This document shows, one piece after another, positions 30,969-41,737 of a DNA stretch of 64,000 nucleotides. Under the pieces are notes generated by a model. The model was not told the origin of the DNA. It did no database searches and saw only the letters and a list, made by a program, of their open reading frames with translations. Position numbers and translations under genes: made by a program. The stretch's first letter is position 1. Every line of letters starts with the position of its first letter. This DNA is from Erodium maritimum (taxonomy: Eukaryota > Streptophyta > Magnoliopsida > Geraniales > Geraniaceae): positions 52,770,803 through 52,834,802 of the forward strand of contig OY997588.1 in assembly GCA_963921825.1 (NCBI GenBank), written 5' to 3'.

Positions 30969-30980
30969 TGGTATCAGAGC
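30969..30980 (+). promoter_or_regulatory. gypsy primer binding site (tRNA-iMet)
   Basis: TGGTATCAGAGC starts 3 nt after the 5' LTR end (30965) and is complementary to the 3' end of plant initiator Met tRNA. Confidence 0.95.
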
Positions 30981-31610
30981 TCGAGGTTTTAAACCTCGGA
31001 CTGTCCGTCACTTAGGGGGGAGAGTCGAGTCAGTGTAGACCCGTCATGTCTTGAGTCTTCTTTTGTTTGTGCGTATGTTACAGTATTTTGTTGCTGGCAT
31101 ACTGATTGTGTGTGATTGCGTGAACTGTTTTTTAACTGTCGCGGGTCGACTCAGGAGCGCTCCTGTAGTCGAACGTGACGGTGTTGATGTCAAGTCGGTA
31201 CAACGTGGTTCGGGGACGCCTGAACCGGGTTGTAACTACGTGATGTCAAGGAACGAAGTTTTAAAATGAAAGGGTGAAGGTTTTAAAATTATTGGCCCTG
31301 TTGGCATGTCTTGAACTTGATTGGCCCTATGGGCATATGTTTGATTTTTGATTGGCCCGGTGAACGGGGGTCGTCGTGTTGTGTGGGTTGGTTTGCCGTC
31401 ACTTGTTTGGTGCACGTCGGTGCGGTCTCGTTGTGGTCTCGTTTACTAATGCTAGTATATAAAGTACGTTTAGCTTGAGCGGTGTAGCGCTTTAGTGATA
31501 AGCACGTTAGTGTAAGCTTAAGAGGGTGGACGTTAGTGCGTTTGTACTGTCGTTTTTATTTAAGTTCGCAAACTGAACGTTTGCGTGTATCCGTGCAGAG
31601 GATACTGTTT
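30981..31610 (+). other. gypsy leader
   Basis: Untranslated region between PBS and gag. No conserved coding region; the open frame continues upstream of the gag ATG to 31536. Confidence 0.7.
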
Positions 31611-33380
31611 ATGGCTCGCGGTAAGCGGGGACGACCATCAGGAACGCGGGGCCAGGCACCCACGCGAGGCCGGCGGGGACGGTCAGCAGGGGCACCAGGG
31701 AGGGTGCCGACCGTCGAGCCCGCCGACTATGCGGAGGCACAGGGTACTCCTGTCGGAGAAGACAGGAGGAGTGATGCGGGGCCGTCTGCAGGCACCCCCA
31801 GTGTTCCGCCAGTCGCGGACCCTCCAGTGATGACTGCCCTGGATGAGCTTACCAGGACCGTTCAGAGTTTGGTGGCGATCATCGCCAGCCGAGAGTCGGC
31901 TTCGCCAGCACCAGAGGCAGCCGCAGTCCCGGTGAGGGCCGCTCAGACAGAGGATCTTACCTCCCGAGCGCTACTAGATTTCCTGAAGCTCGGGATACCT
32001 GTTTTTGTCGGGGAGCCGAATCCCGACCTGGCTGAGCGATGGATAGAGCAGGTCACACGAGACTTGGACACATCGGGTGTCGAGGATGGCCGTCGGAGAG
32101 TGTCCTTCGCGGCCCATCAGCTGAGAGACAGCGCCTACCACTGGTGGGGGCGGGTGAAGGACACGGTCGGATACGACTACAGCGTATTCCAGGAGGTATT
32201 CATGGCACAGTACTTCCCCGAGTCGGCTCGGCTGGAGCGACATCGGCAGTTCTTAGACCTGGAGCAAGGGGGGATGACGGTAGGAGAGTACGAAGCCAGG
32301 TTCACAGCCTTGGCCAGATTCGCGCCTGAGATGGTGACGAGCGAGGCGAACCGTTGCCTGCGGTTCCAGGACGGACTGAGGCTGGGCATCCGGAACCAGG
32401 TTCTCGCCTTGAGGATACGGAAGTATACCGACCTCGTGGACACCGCAGCTACAGTAGAGCAGGGCGCCAGGGATGCAGTCAGGAGCCGTGAGGTCCGACC
32501 TCGGCCGATCAGTTGGGCAGGGCCGTCAGACTCACGAGACTCGCGGAGGCAGAGGACCGCGGGATCCTTCCGACCACCGCCTCATCAGAGTGGATCGAGA
32601 CAGCAGGGGTCAGTGGCATCAGTGGGGCCAGTCGCCTCAGAGAGGAGGCCGTCATGCTATCACTGCGGGCAACCAGACCACTTACAGCGAGACTGTCCGA
32701 CGAGGGGAGGAACCGCGGCAGTACCAGCTACTAGCCGGACAGGCCAGGGCTCGGGGTCGAGGGCTGACGAGATCAGCTGTTACCGATGCGGCCGGGCCGG
32801 TCACACTATGGCATGGTGCCGAGAGCAGTTGGGGGAGACATCAGTGCAGCGACCGCAGCAGTCGCGGACAGTACAGTCGCCCAGAGGTCGCCCTCGACAG
32901 GGTCAGCAGCCGAGATCATCACGGCCGTCTACGAGCGCACCAATTCCGAGACAGCAGCAGAGTCACGGGTATCCAGCAGCCAGTGCGCAGGGTCAGAGGC
33001 AGCAGGCCTCGCAGGGGAGAGTATATGCAGTCACCGACTCCAGAGCCCCAGGACCTAGCACGTACCGTGAGACCATCCAGGGTACGTGTTTGTTGTATCA
33101 TTTATGGGCTTTGTTCTTGTTTGATACCGGGGCATCGCACTCTTTTATTTCGTCGGGTTGTGCTGAGAGGTTGGGGTTGAGCTTAGAGCCGTTGAGTCCA
33201 CCCCTATGCCTGGACACCCCAGTTGGGGGTGGTGTATCGTTGACTAGAGTATGTCGTGCCTGCGAGATTAGAGTCGCAGACTGTCCTTGCCCTGGTGACC
33301 TTCTCGTGTTGGGGATGACTACCTTTGATGTGATTTTGGGTATGGATTGGTTGTCGAGGTACCGAGCCAACATCGATTGA
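31611..33380 (+). CDS. gag-pr: gypsy Gag and protease
   Basis: The frame is open from 31536; the ATG at 31611 (MARGKRGRPSG) is the likely start, since the upstream residues are not gag-like. A basic, low-complexity N terminus is followed by the retrotransposon Gag core (RWIEQVTRDLD, AYHWWGRVKD, FMAQYFPESARLERHRQFL, GEYEARFTALARFAPE). Two CCHC zinc knuckles follow, CYHCGQPDHLQRDC and CYRCGRAGHTMAWC, and then the aspartic protease motif LFDTGASHSFIS and the conserved LGMDWLSRYRANID. The frame ends at TGA 33378-33380. Pol continues in the same frame immediately after, so this is one Gag-Pol frame split by a single stop. Gag forms the particle and packages RNA; protease matures the polyprotein. 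Confidence 0.93.
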   Translation: MARGKRGRPSGTRGQAPTRGRRGRSAGAPGRVPTVEPADYAEAQGTPVGEDRRSDAGPSAGTPSVPPVADPPVMTALDELTRTVQSLVAIIASRESASPAPEAAAVPVRAAQTEDLTSRALLDFLKLGIPVFVGEPNPDLAERWIEQVTRDLDTSGVEDGRRRVSFAAHQLRDSAYHWWGRVKDTVGYDYSVFQEVFMAQYFPESARLERHRQFLDLEQGGMTVGEYEARFTALARFAPEMVTSEANRCLRFQDGLRLGIRNQVLALRIRKYTDLVDTAATVEQGARDAVRSREVRPRPISWAGPSDSRDSRRQRTAGSFRPPPHQSGSRQQGSVASVGPVASERRPSCYHCGQPDHLQRDCPTRGGTAAVPATSRTGQGSGSRADEISCYRCGRAGHTMAWCREQLGETSVQRPQQSRTVQSPRGRPRQGQQPRSSRPSTSAPIPRQQQSHGYPAASAQGQRQQASQGRVYAVTDSRAPGPSTYRETIQGTCLLYHLWALFLFDTGASHSFISSGCAERLGLSLEPLSPPLCLDTPVGGGVSLTRVCRACEIRVADCPCPGDLLVLGMTTFDVILGMDWLSRYRANID

Positions 33381-36300
33381 TACAGACGACGAGTGACAGT
33401 GACAGTGGGCGGTACGAAGGTGACGTGCGTGCTGGGGAGTAAGAGTGGGGTCCTCCTGTCGGCGTTGTCTGCAGAGGAGGAAGTACCGGCTGTGCAGAGC
33501 CGAGAGTTACCGAGAGTGGTATGCGAGTTCCCCGAGGTCTTTCCTGAGGAGTTGAGCGGGCTGCCACCGATTCGTGAGGTGGAGTTCGGGATTGACCTAG
33601 TGCCGGGAACGGCGGCGATATCGATGGCACCTTACAGGTTTGCGCCGGCAGAGTTGACTGAGCTGAAGCGTCAACTGGAGGAGCTTCAGCAGAAGGGGTT
33701 TATCCGTCCGAGTGCATCGCCGTGGGGAGCACCAGCACTCTTCGTGAAGAAGAAGAGTGGAGAGCTACGGATGTGTATAGATTACCGGAAGCTGAACCGG
33801 GTTACGGTGAAGAACCGGTACCCGATGCCGAGGATCGATGACTTGTTTGACCAATTGAGAGGGGCGACTCACTTCTCGAAGATCGATCTGCGATCCGGTT
33901 ATTATCAGTTGCGAGTCCGTGAGGGGGACGTCGCAAAGACTGCATTCCGGACACGCTATGGGCATTACGAGTTCCTGGTGATGCCATTCGGACTGACGAA
34001 CGCGCCAGCAGCGTTCATGGACCTGATGAACAGCATCTTCCGGCCGTACCTGGATCAGTTTGTGGTGGTGTTCGTGGACGATATCCTAATATATTCGCAG
34101 AACGAGGCGGCGCATGAGGCACATCTGAGGGTTGTTCTGACCCTACTGCGCGAGCACCAGCTATATGCCAACCGGGAGAAGTGCGAGTTCTGGCTCTCTG
34201 AGGTGAGATTCCTCGGCCACATCGTATCCCGTGACGGTATCCTGGTCGATCCGTCGAAGATCGACGCGGTCTCGAAGTGGGCACGGCCCACGAGTGTTTT
34301 CGAGATCCGCAGCTTTCTGGGATTGGCAGGCTACTATAGGCGATTTGTCCAGGATTTTGCACGACTAGCCGCACCGATGACTCTGTTAACGCGCAAGGGT
34401 GTTGGGTTCGTGTGGACAGATGACTGTGAGCGTGCGTTCGCGGAATTGAAGACTCGACTGACTACAGCTCCAGTGTTAGTGGTGCCCGAGCGAGGGATTG
34501 GCTATGATGTTTACTGCGATGCATCCGGAGAGGGACTGGGTTGCGTGCTGATGCAGTCGGGCAGAGTTGTGGCTTATGGCTCCAGGCAGTTGAAGATACA
34601 CGAGCGCAACTATCCTACCCACGACTTGGAGCTAGCAGCAGTCGTGTTTGCGCTAAAGAGCTGGCGATATTACCTGTACGGCGAGGGGTTTCAGGTGTTC
34701 TCGGATCACAAGAGCCTCAAGTACATATTTTCCCAGCGAGACCTGAACATGCGTCAGCGACGGTGGATGGAACTACTCGAGGAGTACGACTTCGAGCTAC
34801 ACTACCACCCAGGCAAGGCGAACGTTGTCGCCGACGCCTTGAGTAGGAAGTCGGCTCCGAGCCTCGCCAGCATATCTGTCCGAGAGTGGGACATGATGGG
34901 GGAGCTGAGCACATTCGGGCTTGAGCTAGAGGAGGTTACTGGCGGTGTTGCCATGTGCTCCCTAGTGGCTCAGCCCTCACTGCTTGCCCAAGTGTTGGAG
35001 GCGCAGAGGGAGGACGTCGAAGCATCAGAGATCCACGAGAGAGTCGTCAGGGGTGACGAGGTGGTGGGCTGGCAGGACAGTACTGATTGGGGACTACGGT
35101 ACCGCGGGGGGCTGTTCGTACCAGTTAACTATAGAGATGCCGTGTTACGAGAGGCACACCATTCGCGTCTCGCAGTGCATCCGGGGGGCACCAAGATGTA
35201 CCGTGACCTCAGGAGGCACTACTGGTGGCGCGGCATGAGGAGAGCAGTCGCAGAGTTTGTGTCGAGATGCCTTGTCTGTCAGCAGGTGAAGGCAGAGCAT
35301 CAGCGTCCCGCGGGATTGTTACAGCCACTACCGATTGCTCAGTGGAAGTGGGAGCACATTACGATGGATTTCGTGTGTGGACTACCGAGATCGCCCAAGG
35401 GAAACGACGCCGTGTGGGTGGTAGTCGACCGGTTGACCAAGTCGGCCCATTTTCTGGCTATGAGGATGACAGACCCGGTCGACAAGTTGAGCAGTCTGTA
35501 TATCCAGGAGATAGTGCGCCTCCACGGGGTCCCGGTGTCGATAGTGTCTGACAGGGATCCCCGCTTCACGTCCAGGTTCTGGCCGAGTCTGCAGAAGGCA
35601 CTGGGGACAGAGGTCCTACTCAGCACAGCACATCATCCTCAGACAGACGGTCAGTCTGAGCGTACCATTCAGATCTTGGAGGACATGCTGCGAGCATGTG
35701 TGCTGGATTTCAGGGGATCTTGGGAGACCCACCTGCCATTGGCCGAGTTCGCGTACAACAACAGCTTCCAGGCCAGTATCGGGATGGCACCGTTCGAAGC
35801 GTTGTATGGTAGGCCGTGTCGGTCACCAGTATGCTGGGCAGAGGTGGGGGACAAGAGTCTGCTGGGGCCAGATCTTGTCAGAGAGACGACGGAGAAGGTC
35901 ACATTGATCCGCGATCGGTTGAGGACCGCGCAGAGCCGGCAGAAGAGTTATGCAGACAGGCGACGTCGACCTCTTGAGTTTGCAGTCGGGGATCACGTGT
36001 TCCTGAAGGTGAGCCCGAGGAAGGGGCTGGTGCGGTTCAGGCGCAGCGGGGGAAAGTTGGCTCCGAGGTACATAGGCCCGTTCCAGATCTTAGACAGAGT
36101 GGGAGTCGTGGCTTATCGTCTGGCGTTGCCACCGCAGCTTGGGAGAGTACATAACGTCTTCCACGTATCCCAGTTGCGGCAGTACAACACAGACCCCTCC
36201 CACGTCATCGAGTGGACTGATATCGAGGTGGCTGATGATGTCTCCTATGAGGAACAGCCGGTTCGGATCATGGACACACGGCAGCAGATTCTGCGGGGAG

Positions 36301-36518
36301 GCAAGATTATCCGCTTGGTCCGAGTGCAGTGGAAACATCACGGAGCTGAGTCGACGTGGGAACGCGAGGACGAGGTTCGCGCGAAGTATCCCGGCCTGTT
36401 CGACTCCCGAGGTACGTCTGTTTTAAATTTCGCGGACGAAATTTCTTTAAGGGGGGTAGACTGTAATAACCACTTCTGGTCAACGTCAGTCAAACCTGCG
36501 AAAAACAGGAAAATTTAA
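33381..36518 (+). CDS. pol: gypsy Pol: RT, RNase H, integrase, chromodomain
   Basis: Same frame as gag-pr, separated only by the TGA at 33378-33380. [41 protein letters not shown], active site FVDDILIYS. RNase [26 protein letters not shown]-type end ([10 protein letters not shown]). Integrase: zinc-binding [15 protein letters not shown]...CLVCQQVK, core with [21 protein letters not shown] and [13 protein letters not shown] (DD35E). C-terminal chromodomain-like segment: [20 protein letters not shown]. These functions copy and integrate the element, with chromodomains of this group guiding integration to heterochromatin. The frame has no stop before the PPT and runs 57 nt into the 3' LTR. All catalytic motifs seen are intact. 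Confidence 0.95.
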   Translation, partial: YRRRVTVTVGGTKVTCVLGSKSGVLLSALSAEEEVPAVQSRELPRVVCEFPEVFPEELSGLPPIREVEFGIDLVPGTAAISMAPYRFAPAELTELKRQLEELQQKGFIRPSASPWGAPALFVKKKSGELRMCIDYRKLNRVTVKNRYPMPRIDDLFDQLRGATHFSKIDLRSGYYQLRVREGDVAKTAFRTRYGHYEFLVMPFGLTNAPAAFMDLMNSIFRPYLDQFVVVFVDDILIYSQNEAAHEAHLRVVLTLLREHQLYANREKCEFWLSEVRFLGHIVSRDGILVDPSKIDAVSKWARPTSVFEIRSFLGLAGYYRRFVQDFARLAAPMTLLTRKGVGFVWTDDCERAFAELKTRLTTAPVLVVPERGIGYDVYCDASGEGLGCVLMQSGRVVAYGSRQLKIHERNYPTHDLELAAVVFALKSWRYYLYGEGFQVFSDHKSLKYIFSQRDLNMRQRRWMELLEEYDFELHYHPGKANVVADALSRKSAPSLASISVREWDMMGELSTFGLELEEVTGGVAMCSLVAQPSLLAQVLEAQREDVEASEIHERVVRGDEVVGWQDSTDWGLRYRGGLFVPVNYRDAVLREAHHSRLAVHPGGTKMYRDLRRHYWWRGMRRAVAEFVSRCLVCQQVKAEHQRPAGLLQPLPIAQWKWEHITMDFVCGLPRSPKGNDAVWVVVDRLTKSAHFLAMRMTDPVDKLSSLYIQEIVRLHGVPVSIVSDRDPRFTSRFWPSLQKALGTEVLLSTAHHPQTDGQSERTIQILEDMLRACVLDFRGSWETHLPLAEFAYNNSFQASIGMAPFEALYGRPCRSPVCWAEVGDKSLLGPDLVRETTEKVTLIRDRLRTAQSRQKSYADRRRRPLEFAVGDHVFLKVSPRKGLVRFRRSGGKLAPRYIGPFQILDRVGVVAYRLALPPQLGRVHNVFHVSQLRQYNTDPSHVIEWTDIEVADDVSYEEQPVRIMDTRQQILRGGKIIRLVRVQWKHHGAESTWEREDEVRAKYPGLFDSRGTSVLNFADEISLRGVDCNNHFWSTSVKPAKNRKI
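36449..36456 (+). promoter_or_regulatory. gypsy polypurine tract
   Basis: AAGGGGGG, five nucleotides upstream of the 3' LTR start (36462); primes plus-strand DNA synthesis. Confidence 0.85.
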
Positions 36519-39308
36519 AAATTTTAAGACAGACACTTAACTTAACTTAAATTGACCCCGAGGGTCATGCCGGACTTAAGTTGACCCCGTTATCGACTAA
36601 AATGAGTTACGGGGGACTCAGGGCAACTTCCTGGTCATTTTGGGAAAGATTGATTTTTCGCTGGAAAAGTCACCCGAGCGACGTTTTGGTCCATTCGAGG
36701 ACCGTTTTGGACCCGAAAAGCTTAGCCGTCGTCGTAGCGGTCTTAGTTGGGCTGTTTCCTTGAAGCCCGTCCAGTTTAAAATATTTTTGGGAAAAGTGCC
36801 CGTTCGGGGCCCGAAACGTCCGTTTTTCGCGAATCTGATTGGAAAATATCAACTAGATATTTTCCAAAAGGTATGAGACCCACCTTGACACTTGTCAAGT
36901 ATATGGTGGTGTAATTTTTGGAGGGAAAATGGGTGGATGTGGTGAGTTGGCCGAGTATAGGGTAAAAGGGAAAGGAGTTGGAGTTAGTTGTTATTTGTTT
37001 TAAAAATTAGAAAGAGGAAGAGAGGTTTTAGAGAGAGAAGGAGAAGGAGAAGAAGAGAGAAGAAGGAAGGTTGAGCTAGGGTTGGTGATCGAGCCCTTGG
37101 ATCGAGTCAAAGCAAAGAGCAATCCCGTTCCCCTCATTCTCCTCTACGGTAATACCCGAACCGATTCTCGTTTCGATTATTTTCAAGAGCTAGGGTTTGG
37201 TTATAAAATTTGGTTTAGGGTTGTGTAGAGATTAGAGAGGTGTTGGAGACGTTTTAGAGGTGTTTGGGAGAGAAATTTCACGTTTTCCGGTGACCGGAGG
37301 CTCGGGAGGAGCTCCGGCCATGTGGTGGCTGGCCGGAGGTGGCAGCAGCCACCACTTGGTGGCCGAGCCCCTCCCTCAAACCCTAGGGTCTCGGCCAAGC
37401 CTCTTGGGTGGGGCCCACGTGCTCGGTTGCTCGGGTTTTAATGTTCGGGTGGTTTAAAACGTCCCCCGGACCACTTTTTCCTAATCGAATCGAAATTTGG
37501 AATTAATTTGGAGAAGTTGTAATTAACGGGTTTTGGGAAACTTTAAACGTTAATTAATTGACTTAGAAGTCGGAATTCAATTCCGTCAAGTGCGTTGGGT
37601 TCCTTGAAATATTCTAAGACCGTAGAAACGAAAACGGGGACTTTTGGAGCCCCGGAAGGCAATTAACCAAAACCGGGCAGATTCGCCATGTCGGGCGAAT
37701 CTGGCCCTTACGGGTCCTTTTTCGGCAATATCGAATAATTGGGAAGTTTGGGAGTGATCGGCTTTGTCGGGGTTACGTTTGGGCGTTAAGTTTATTAATT
37801 TTCGGTTTATTCGTACTAGTTTAAAAGTACCTTGAATTTGTGTTCTTTTAGATCGTGCTACGGACCGAGGCAAGGGAAAGCTCGGCGAGTGACTAGGTCC
37901 ACTTCGGGTTTTGTTGGAGCGCTTTTGGATCTATATACGAGGTAGGGAAAAGTAGCCGGATCTCGGCCCTGATTAGGGAAAGTTAATAGTAGAATTTCAT
38001 GTGACACCGGGGTGTCGTGGGTTGAGTAGATTTATTTAATTATTAGAAAAGCATGATACGGGATTGTAGCGTTCAAGAGAAAAGCATGTGACACTTAGTA
38101 GTGTCGTAGGAACAGAGAACTTAGCGATAATTGAATTACTGGAGGCATATGACCATGCCCGGAGGTTGTTTGTGAAACTAGTGATTTTAGGACCGTTGGA
38201 GGCATCGAGTATGCCGGAGGTTGTCGTGCGTTTTATTTAATTGTTGAGTTTGGGTGGCCTTGAGAGCCCGTATTTAATTGTTGAGTTTGGGTGGCCTTGA
38301 GAGCCCGTATTTAATTGTTGAGTCGGGGTGGCCATGAGAGCCGTGTATTTAATTTGGTGTCTTGAGTGGCAGTGAGTGCCCGTGGGGTTGTTGAACCCGA
38401 GTCTTGACTGTTGAGGTGTCTTGAGTGGCCTTGAGTGCCTGTGTGATTGAACTTGCCTGTGATTGTGATTGTGGTTACCTGGGGTGGTGAGTTCTAAAGG
38501 TCGACAGCCTGATCCGACTTAGTGTCGATGAATTGCGAGTTTTAAAGGTCGACAGCCTGATCCGACTTAGTGTCGATGAATTGCGAGTTCTAAAGGTCGA
38601 CAGCCTGATCCGACTTAGTGTCGATGAATTGCGAGTTTTAAAGGTCGACAGCCTGATCCGACTTAGTGTCGAGGAATTGCGAGTTTGAAAGGTCGACAGC
38701 CTGATCCGACTTCGTGTCGAGGAATTGCGATAGGTCGAACCCTGACCTGATTGAGATTGGTTACTGAGCAGCTGGTGTGCGATCCTTTGTGATCTTGTTT
38801 GGTGTTGTGTCGTTTCGTTCGAGTCCTTGAGGAGGTCGTCGATAGTTGTATCGGGTCTACACTGTTTTTATCGAGTGTCGAGCCTGTTGAGGAAGGTGAC
38901 GGGTTGTGGGTCTGTTGAGTACTTGAGTTGGGGACTGTAGTCCCGGCGTTGGGTTTGGTTTTAGTGTTACTGGCTTTTTCTGCTAATTATGCCATAGTCA
39001 GTCTGTTATCCGTGGAGGTGAGCGAACGCTCACCCCTAGCTGCTTTTCCTACAGGTACTGATCACCGGACGGACTAGGTGAGCTCTTGAAGTTCATGGAG
39101 CTTGGAGCGGAGCCTGGTCTTTACTTTTGTTGAGTCTAGTGACGGATGTTGTACCTTGTCCACTTGTTGGGACGTTTTTGTATTGTAAATGCTATTATTT
39201 TGAGAAGTAAATGGAAATGTCAAAACTTTTATTGAAAACAGGTTTCAAGTGTTCATGTTTTAAATGTTCGCGTCCCGAGTTCGGTTCGCTGAAATTTGGG
39301 GCGTGACA
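36462..39308 (+). mobile_element. gypsy 3' LTR, uninterrupted (2847 bp)
   Basis: Reference copy of the LTR, from TGTAATAACC to GCGTGACA. Includes the 48-bp x 5 array (38489-38728) and the hairpin (39017-39034). It lacks the 24 bp found at about 20503-20526 in the 5' LTR. Confidence 0.96.
38489..38728 (+). repeat. 48-bp x 5 tandem array in gypsy 3' LTR
   Basis: Copy of the array at 30146-30385 with the same unit variants in the same order. Confidence 0.95.
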
Positions 39309-39313
39309 CCCAC

Positions 39314-40638
39314 AAACGAAACCAAACCAAACCATTTCAAAGAAATCAAACCAAATCACATTATCCACATAATCCTTGGATATCAAGATTGTCTTTTATA
39401 TCAAAATATCAAAATTTTCACTAACTCTGTCCTTCTAATAACACCTTAACCAACCTAGTTACAACATGTACACTGACAAAGATCATAAACATACAAATTC
39501 ACTCATTTGAATCCACTTTTGCACAGTAACCTTTATGGCTAGATTATTCCTATTTGTACCTCTTTATATTACTGCAATTGGTTATCTTAAATACTTCATA
39601 TCACAGGTTCCCCAAGATATCCTCGGAAAAAACTACCCATCACATTTTAGCCAATTCCTTTCGAAATCATGATAATAGAGAACAATTAAACAAAACAATA
39701 CTGCACATTGTTAAATGTCTCACTAAATTAGTTGTGCATAATGACTTATATGTCTTAAAGAAATGACAAGCGTACTCTTTTGTAATCAGTCTAACAAATG
39801 CTTGTGTCAATGTTGAAAATTAAAATAATAGTTAACATGGAAAATAACTCACAAAACATCTAAATTCCCAATAGTGAAAATCCAAATCAAAGGCCAGACC
39901 TTGGAGGGACCCAATTCATAATATTATGCCAAAATTGGAATTACAAATTAGAAGCAAAATTTGTGAATTGTCGAAAAGTTCTGAAAATATCTTATTGTTT
40001 TACTATAAGAACTTCTTGTGGACCCACTAACACATTGATAATACAATCACAACCCAATTAAGCAACTACTATTACCAATCTCAACAATTAAAGATAACAG
40101 CATAATCGAAACTTCATAGATAAAATAATATGTAAACATAATGTAAATCCATAAATTGAAACCATGAAATCTATCACACCTGTGACTGAGAGAGAATTTC
40201 AGATTTAGGACTTCGGTGATATCAAATCGAAACCCCTCGCAAACTTCAGGTTTGAGAGATACTGCAAAATTGACCACGAACATGATTTCCAACAGAAACC
40301 CAGAAGAATCGACCCAGATAGCACCATATCAGGAAAAACTAAGAACAAATGCAAGGGTGAGTTTATTACCTTAGATCGAACATTGCCTCCTCTACATAAG
40401 GTCGAGCTGTCCTGCGTAAATATGCGTTGATCCAAGAGCTATAGCAATTTTTCTCAACTTTTTCTCTTCTTCCTGCTCAAAATTTCAATCCCAAGTTCAA
40501 ATTACTGGAGATAACCAACAACATACAAAAATCTTTTTTCCACATTTTTGAAGGGGGGTTATTCTATGCACCCACACATATCCTTAAAAAGTACTTTTCA
40601 GTTAACAAAGTAAATGCGGAACCTTTATTTTTTTTTAC
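39314..40638. other. AT-rich flank with one promoter/5'-exon-like patch
   Basis: Continuous with 19637 before the gypsy insertion. The minus strand around 40435-40200 reads like a plant 5' leader (pyrimidine-rich DNA, 'gatctaag' followed by gtaata, a possible donor), suggesting another captured 5' gene end, but no protein is recognisable. Confidence 0.35.
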
Positions 40639-41683
40639 CCTCTTGTAGCCTGATCCAACATACCCTTGCTTGCTCTTATAGCAACTTTCTTCGCCTAAAC
40701 TAATTTCCATTTTCTTTCAAACTAAAAATCCGGCTAACATATAGTTTGTTTAGCATATGAAGTGACAAAAATTACACATATTTGATTATCTCATTATTCA
40801 ATTCCAAAATACTGTATACTACCTAAAAAATGTACCGACATGAGTGATGAAGTAAAAATCTTACAAGCTAAAACATAAAACTTCCGGAAAATAAGCTATT
40901 TAATTACCTTTGACAACCAAACCATTTCTTCTAAAACATGATCCCAGTGAGTTTTAGGACGTGGAGATTCTTTAGGAGCTTCAACTGCCTACAACAGTAC
41001 ATGTACCGCTATAGAGTTAATATTCAGCTAATGTATGAAACAAAATCGAAATTATTATACATAAAAGCAATCCCACACTGTTCATCCCCATGAACGCAAA
41101 AAAAAAAAAACTAACAGAAAACATTTGATGGCCGCGGGAATGGTTAAGAGGGAGAACTGACAAGTATTAAATCATAAAAGGAGCTTGTTCCCCGGTTGCT
41201 AAGACAAATCATAAAAAGGATGAGCAGAATCCGCCCTTTTGCACAACCTTCCTGGACAACAATTTTTTTGTTTCCCCCATTGAATTGTTTCAGAATTCAT
41301 ATTTTATACAAGTAAAATGGCACAAAATCGACCTCATATTATTTCCCTCCTTGTCTACCAAATTTTTGTATCTTATTGTAACACAGTTGATTCTAGGAAA
41401 AGTTGAAATTTAGTTTCAGAAAAGATACACAAACCATTATATAACCACGGTATTCATGTAAATTTAGAAGAAAAATAAGGTTTAATACAGATTAATTTGA
41501 AATAAGATTAAGATAACATATAATGCACATAAGAAATACAAATATAGAGTTTCATGAAGGTAGTGACCGATCTGCTGTTTAGCAATTCATGAAGGAAATA
41601 AACCAAAAATTAGATTTTACAACCTTCTGGCGCCTAGCTCATGTGTCGTGATCAAGCTGGGACCTTGGACCTTTGGATGCCAT
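40639..41683 (-). pseudogene. PIE1-like (SWR1-type ATPase) gene fragment, exons 1-3
   Basis: Three exons of the N terminus of the plant SWR1-complex ATPase PIE1, which deposits H2A.Z. Exon 1 (about 41623-41683): MASKGPRSQLDHDT, TGA (41641-41639), then ARRQK. Exon 2 (40908-40988): AVEAPKESPRPK followed by THWDHVLEEMVWLSK, the start of the HSA domain. Exon 3 (about 40639-40731): DF, stop, FERKWKLV, stop, AKKVAIRASKGMLDQATRG. Exon 1 and 3 donors and the exon 2 acceptor and donor are canonical; the exon 3 acceptor is unclear. Three in-frame stops and absence of the ATPase show a dead fragment. It has the same orientation as the Helitron-type terminus at 18200, so gene capture is likely. Confidence 0.8.
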
Positions 41684-41737
41684 GATACTGTTTAAAATTA
41701 TTCCACGGCAATGCCTGAGGAATATTTTGAACATAAA

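Larger units (their letters stand above)
19638..39308 (+). mobile_element. complete Ty3/gypsy chromovirus (Tekay/Del-like) with a nested copia element
   Basis: Begins TGTAATAACC and ends GGGGCGTGACA, flanked by the perfect 5-bp target duplication CCCAC (19633-19637 and 39309-39313). The order is 5' LTR (split by the copia element), primer binding site, gag-protease-RT-RNase H-integrase-chromodomain, polypurine tract, 3' LTR. Without the nested element it is about 11.2 kb. By eye the two LTRs differ by about four substitutions and one 24-bp indel over 2.85 kb, so insertion was recent. Integrase before the end of pol, long LTRs and a C-terminal chromodomain place it among plant chromoviruses. 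Confidence 0.96.

Noticed and set aside
31585..36426. Numerous overlapping open frames on both strands within gag-pol
   Set aside because: GC-rich coding DNA keeps other frames open; only the +3-phase Gag-Pol frame has domain motifs.
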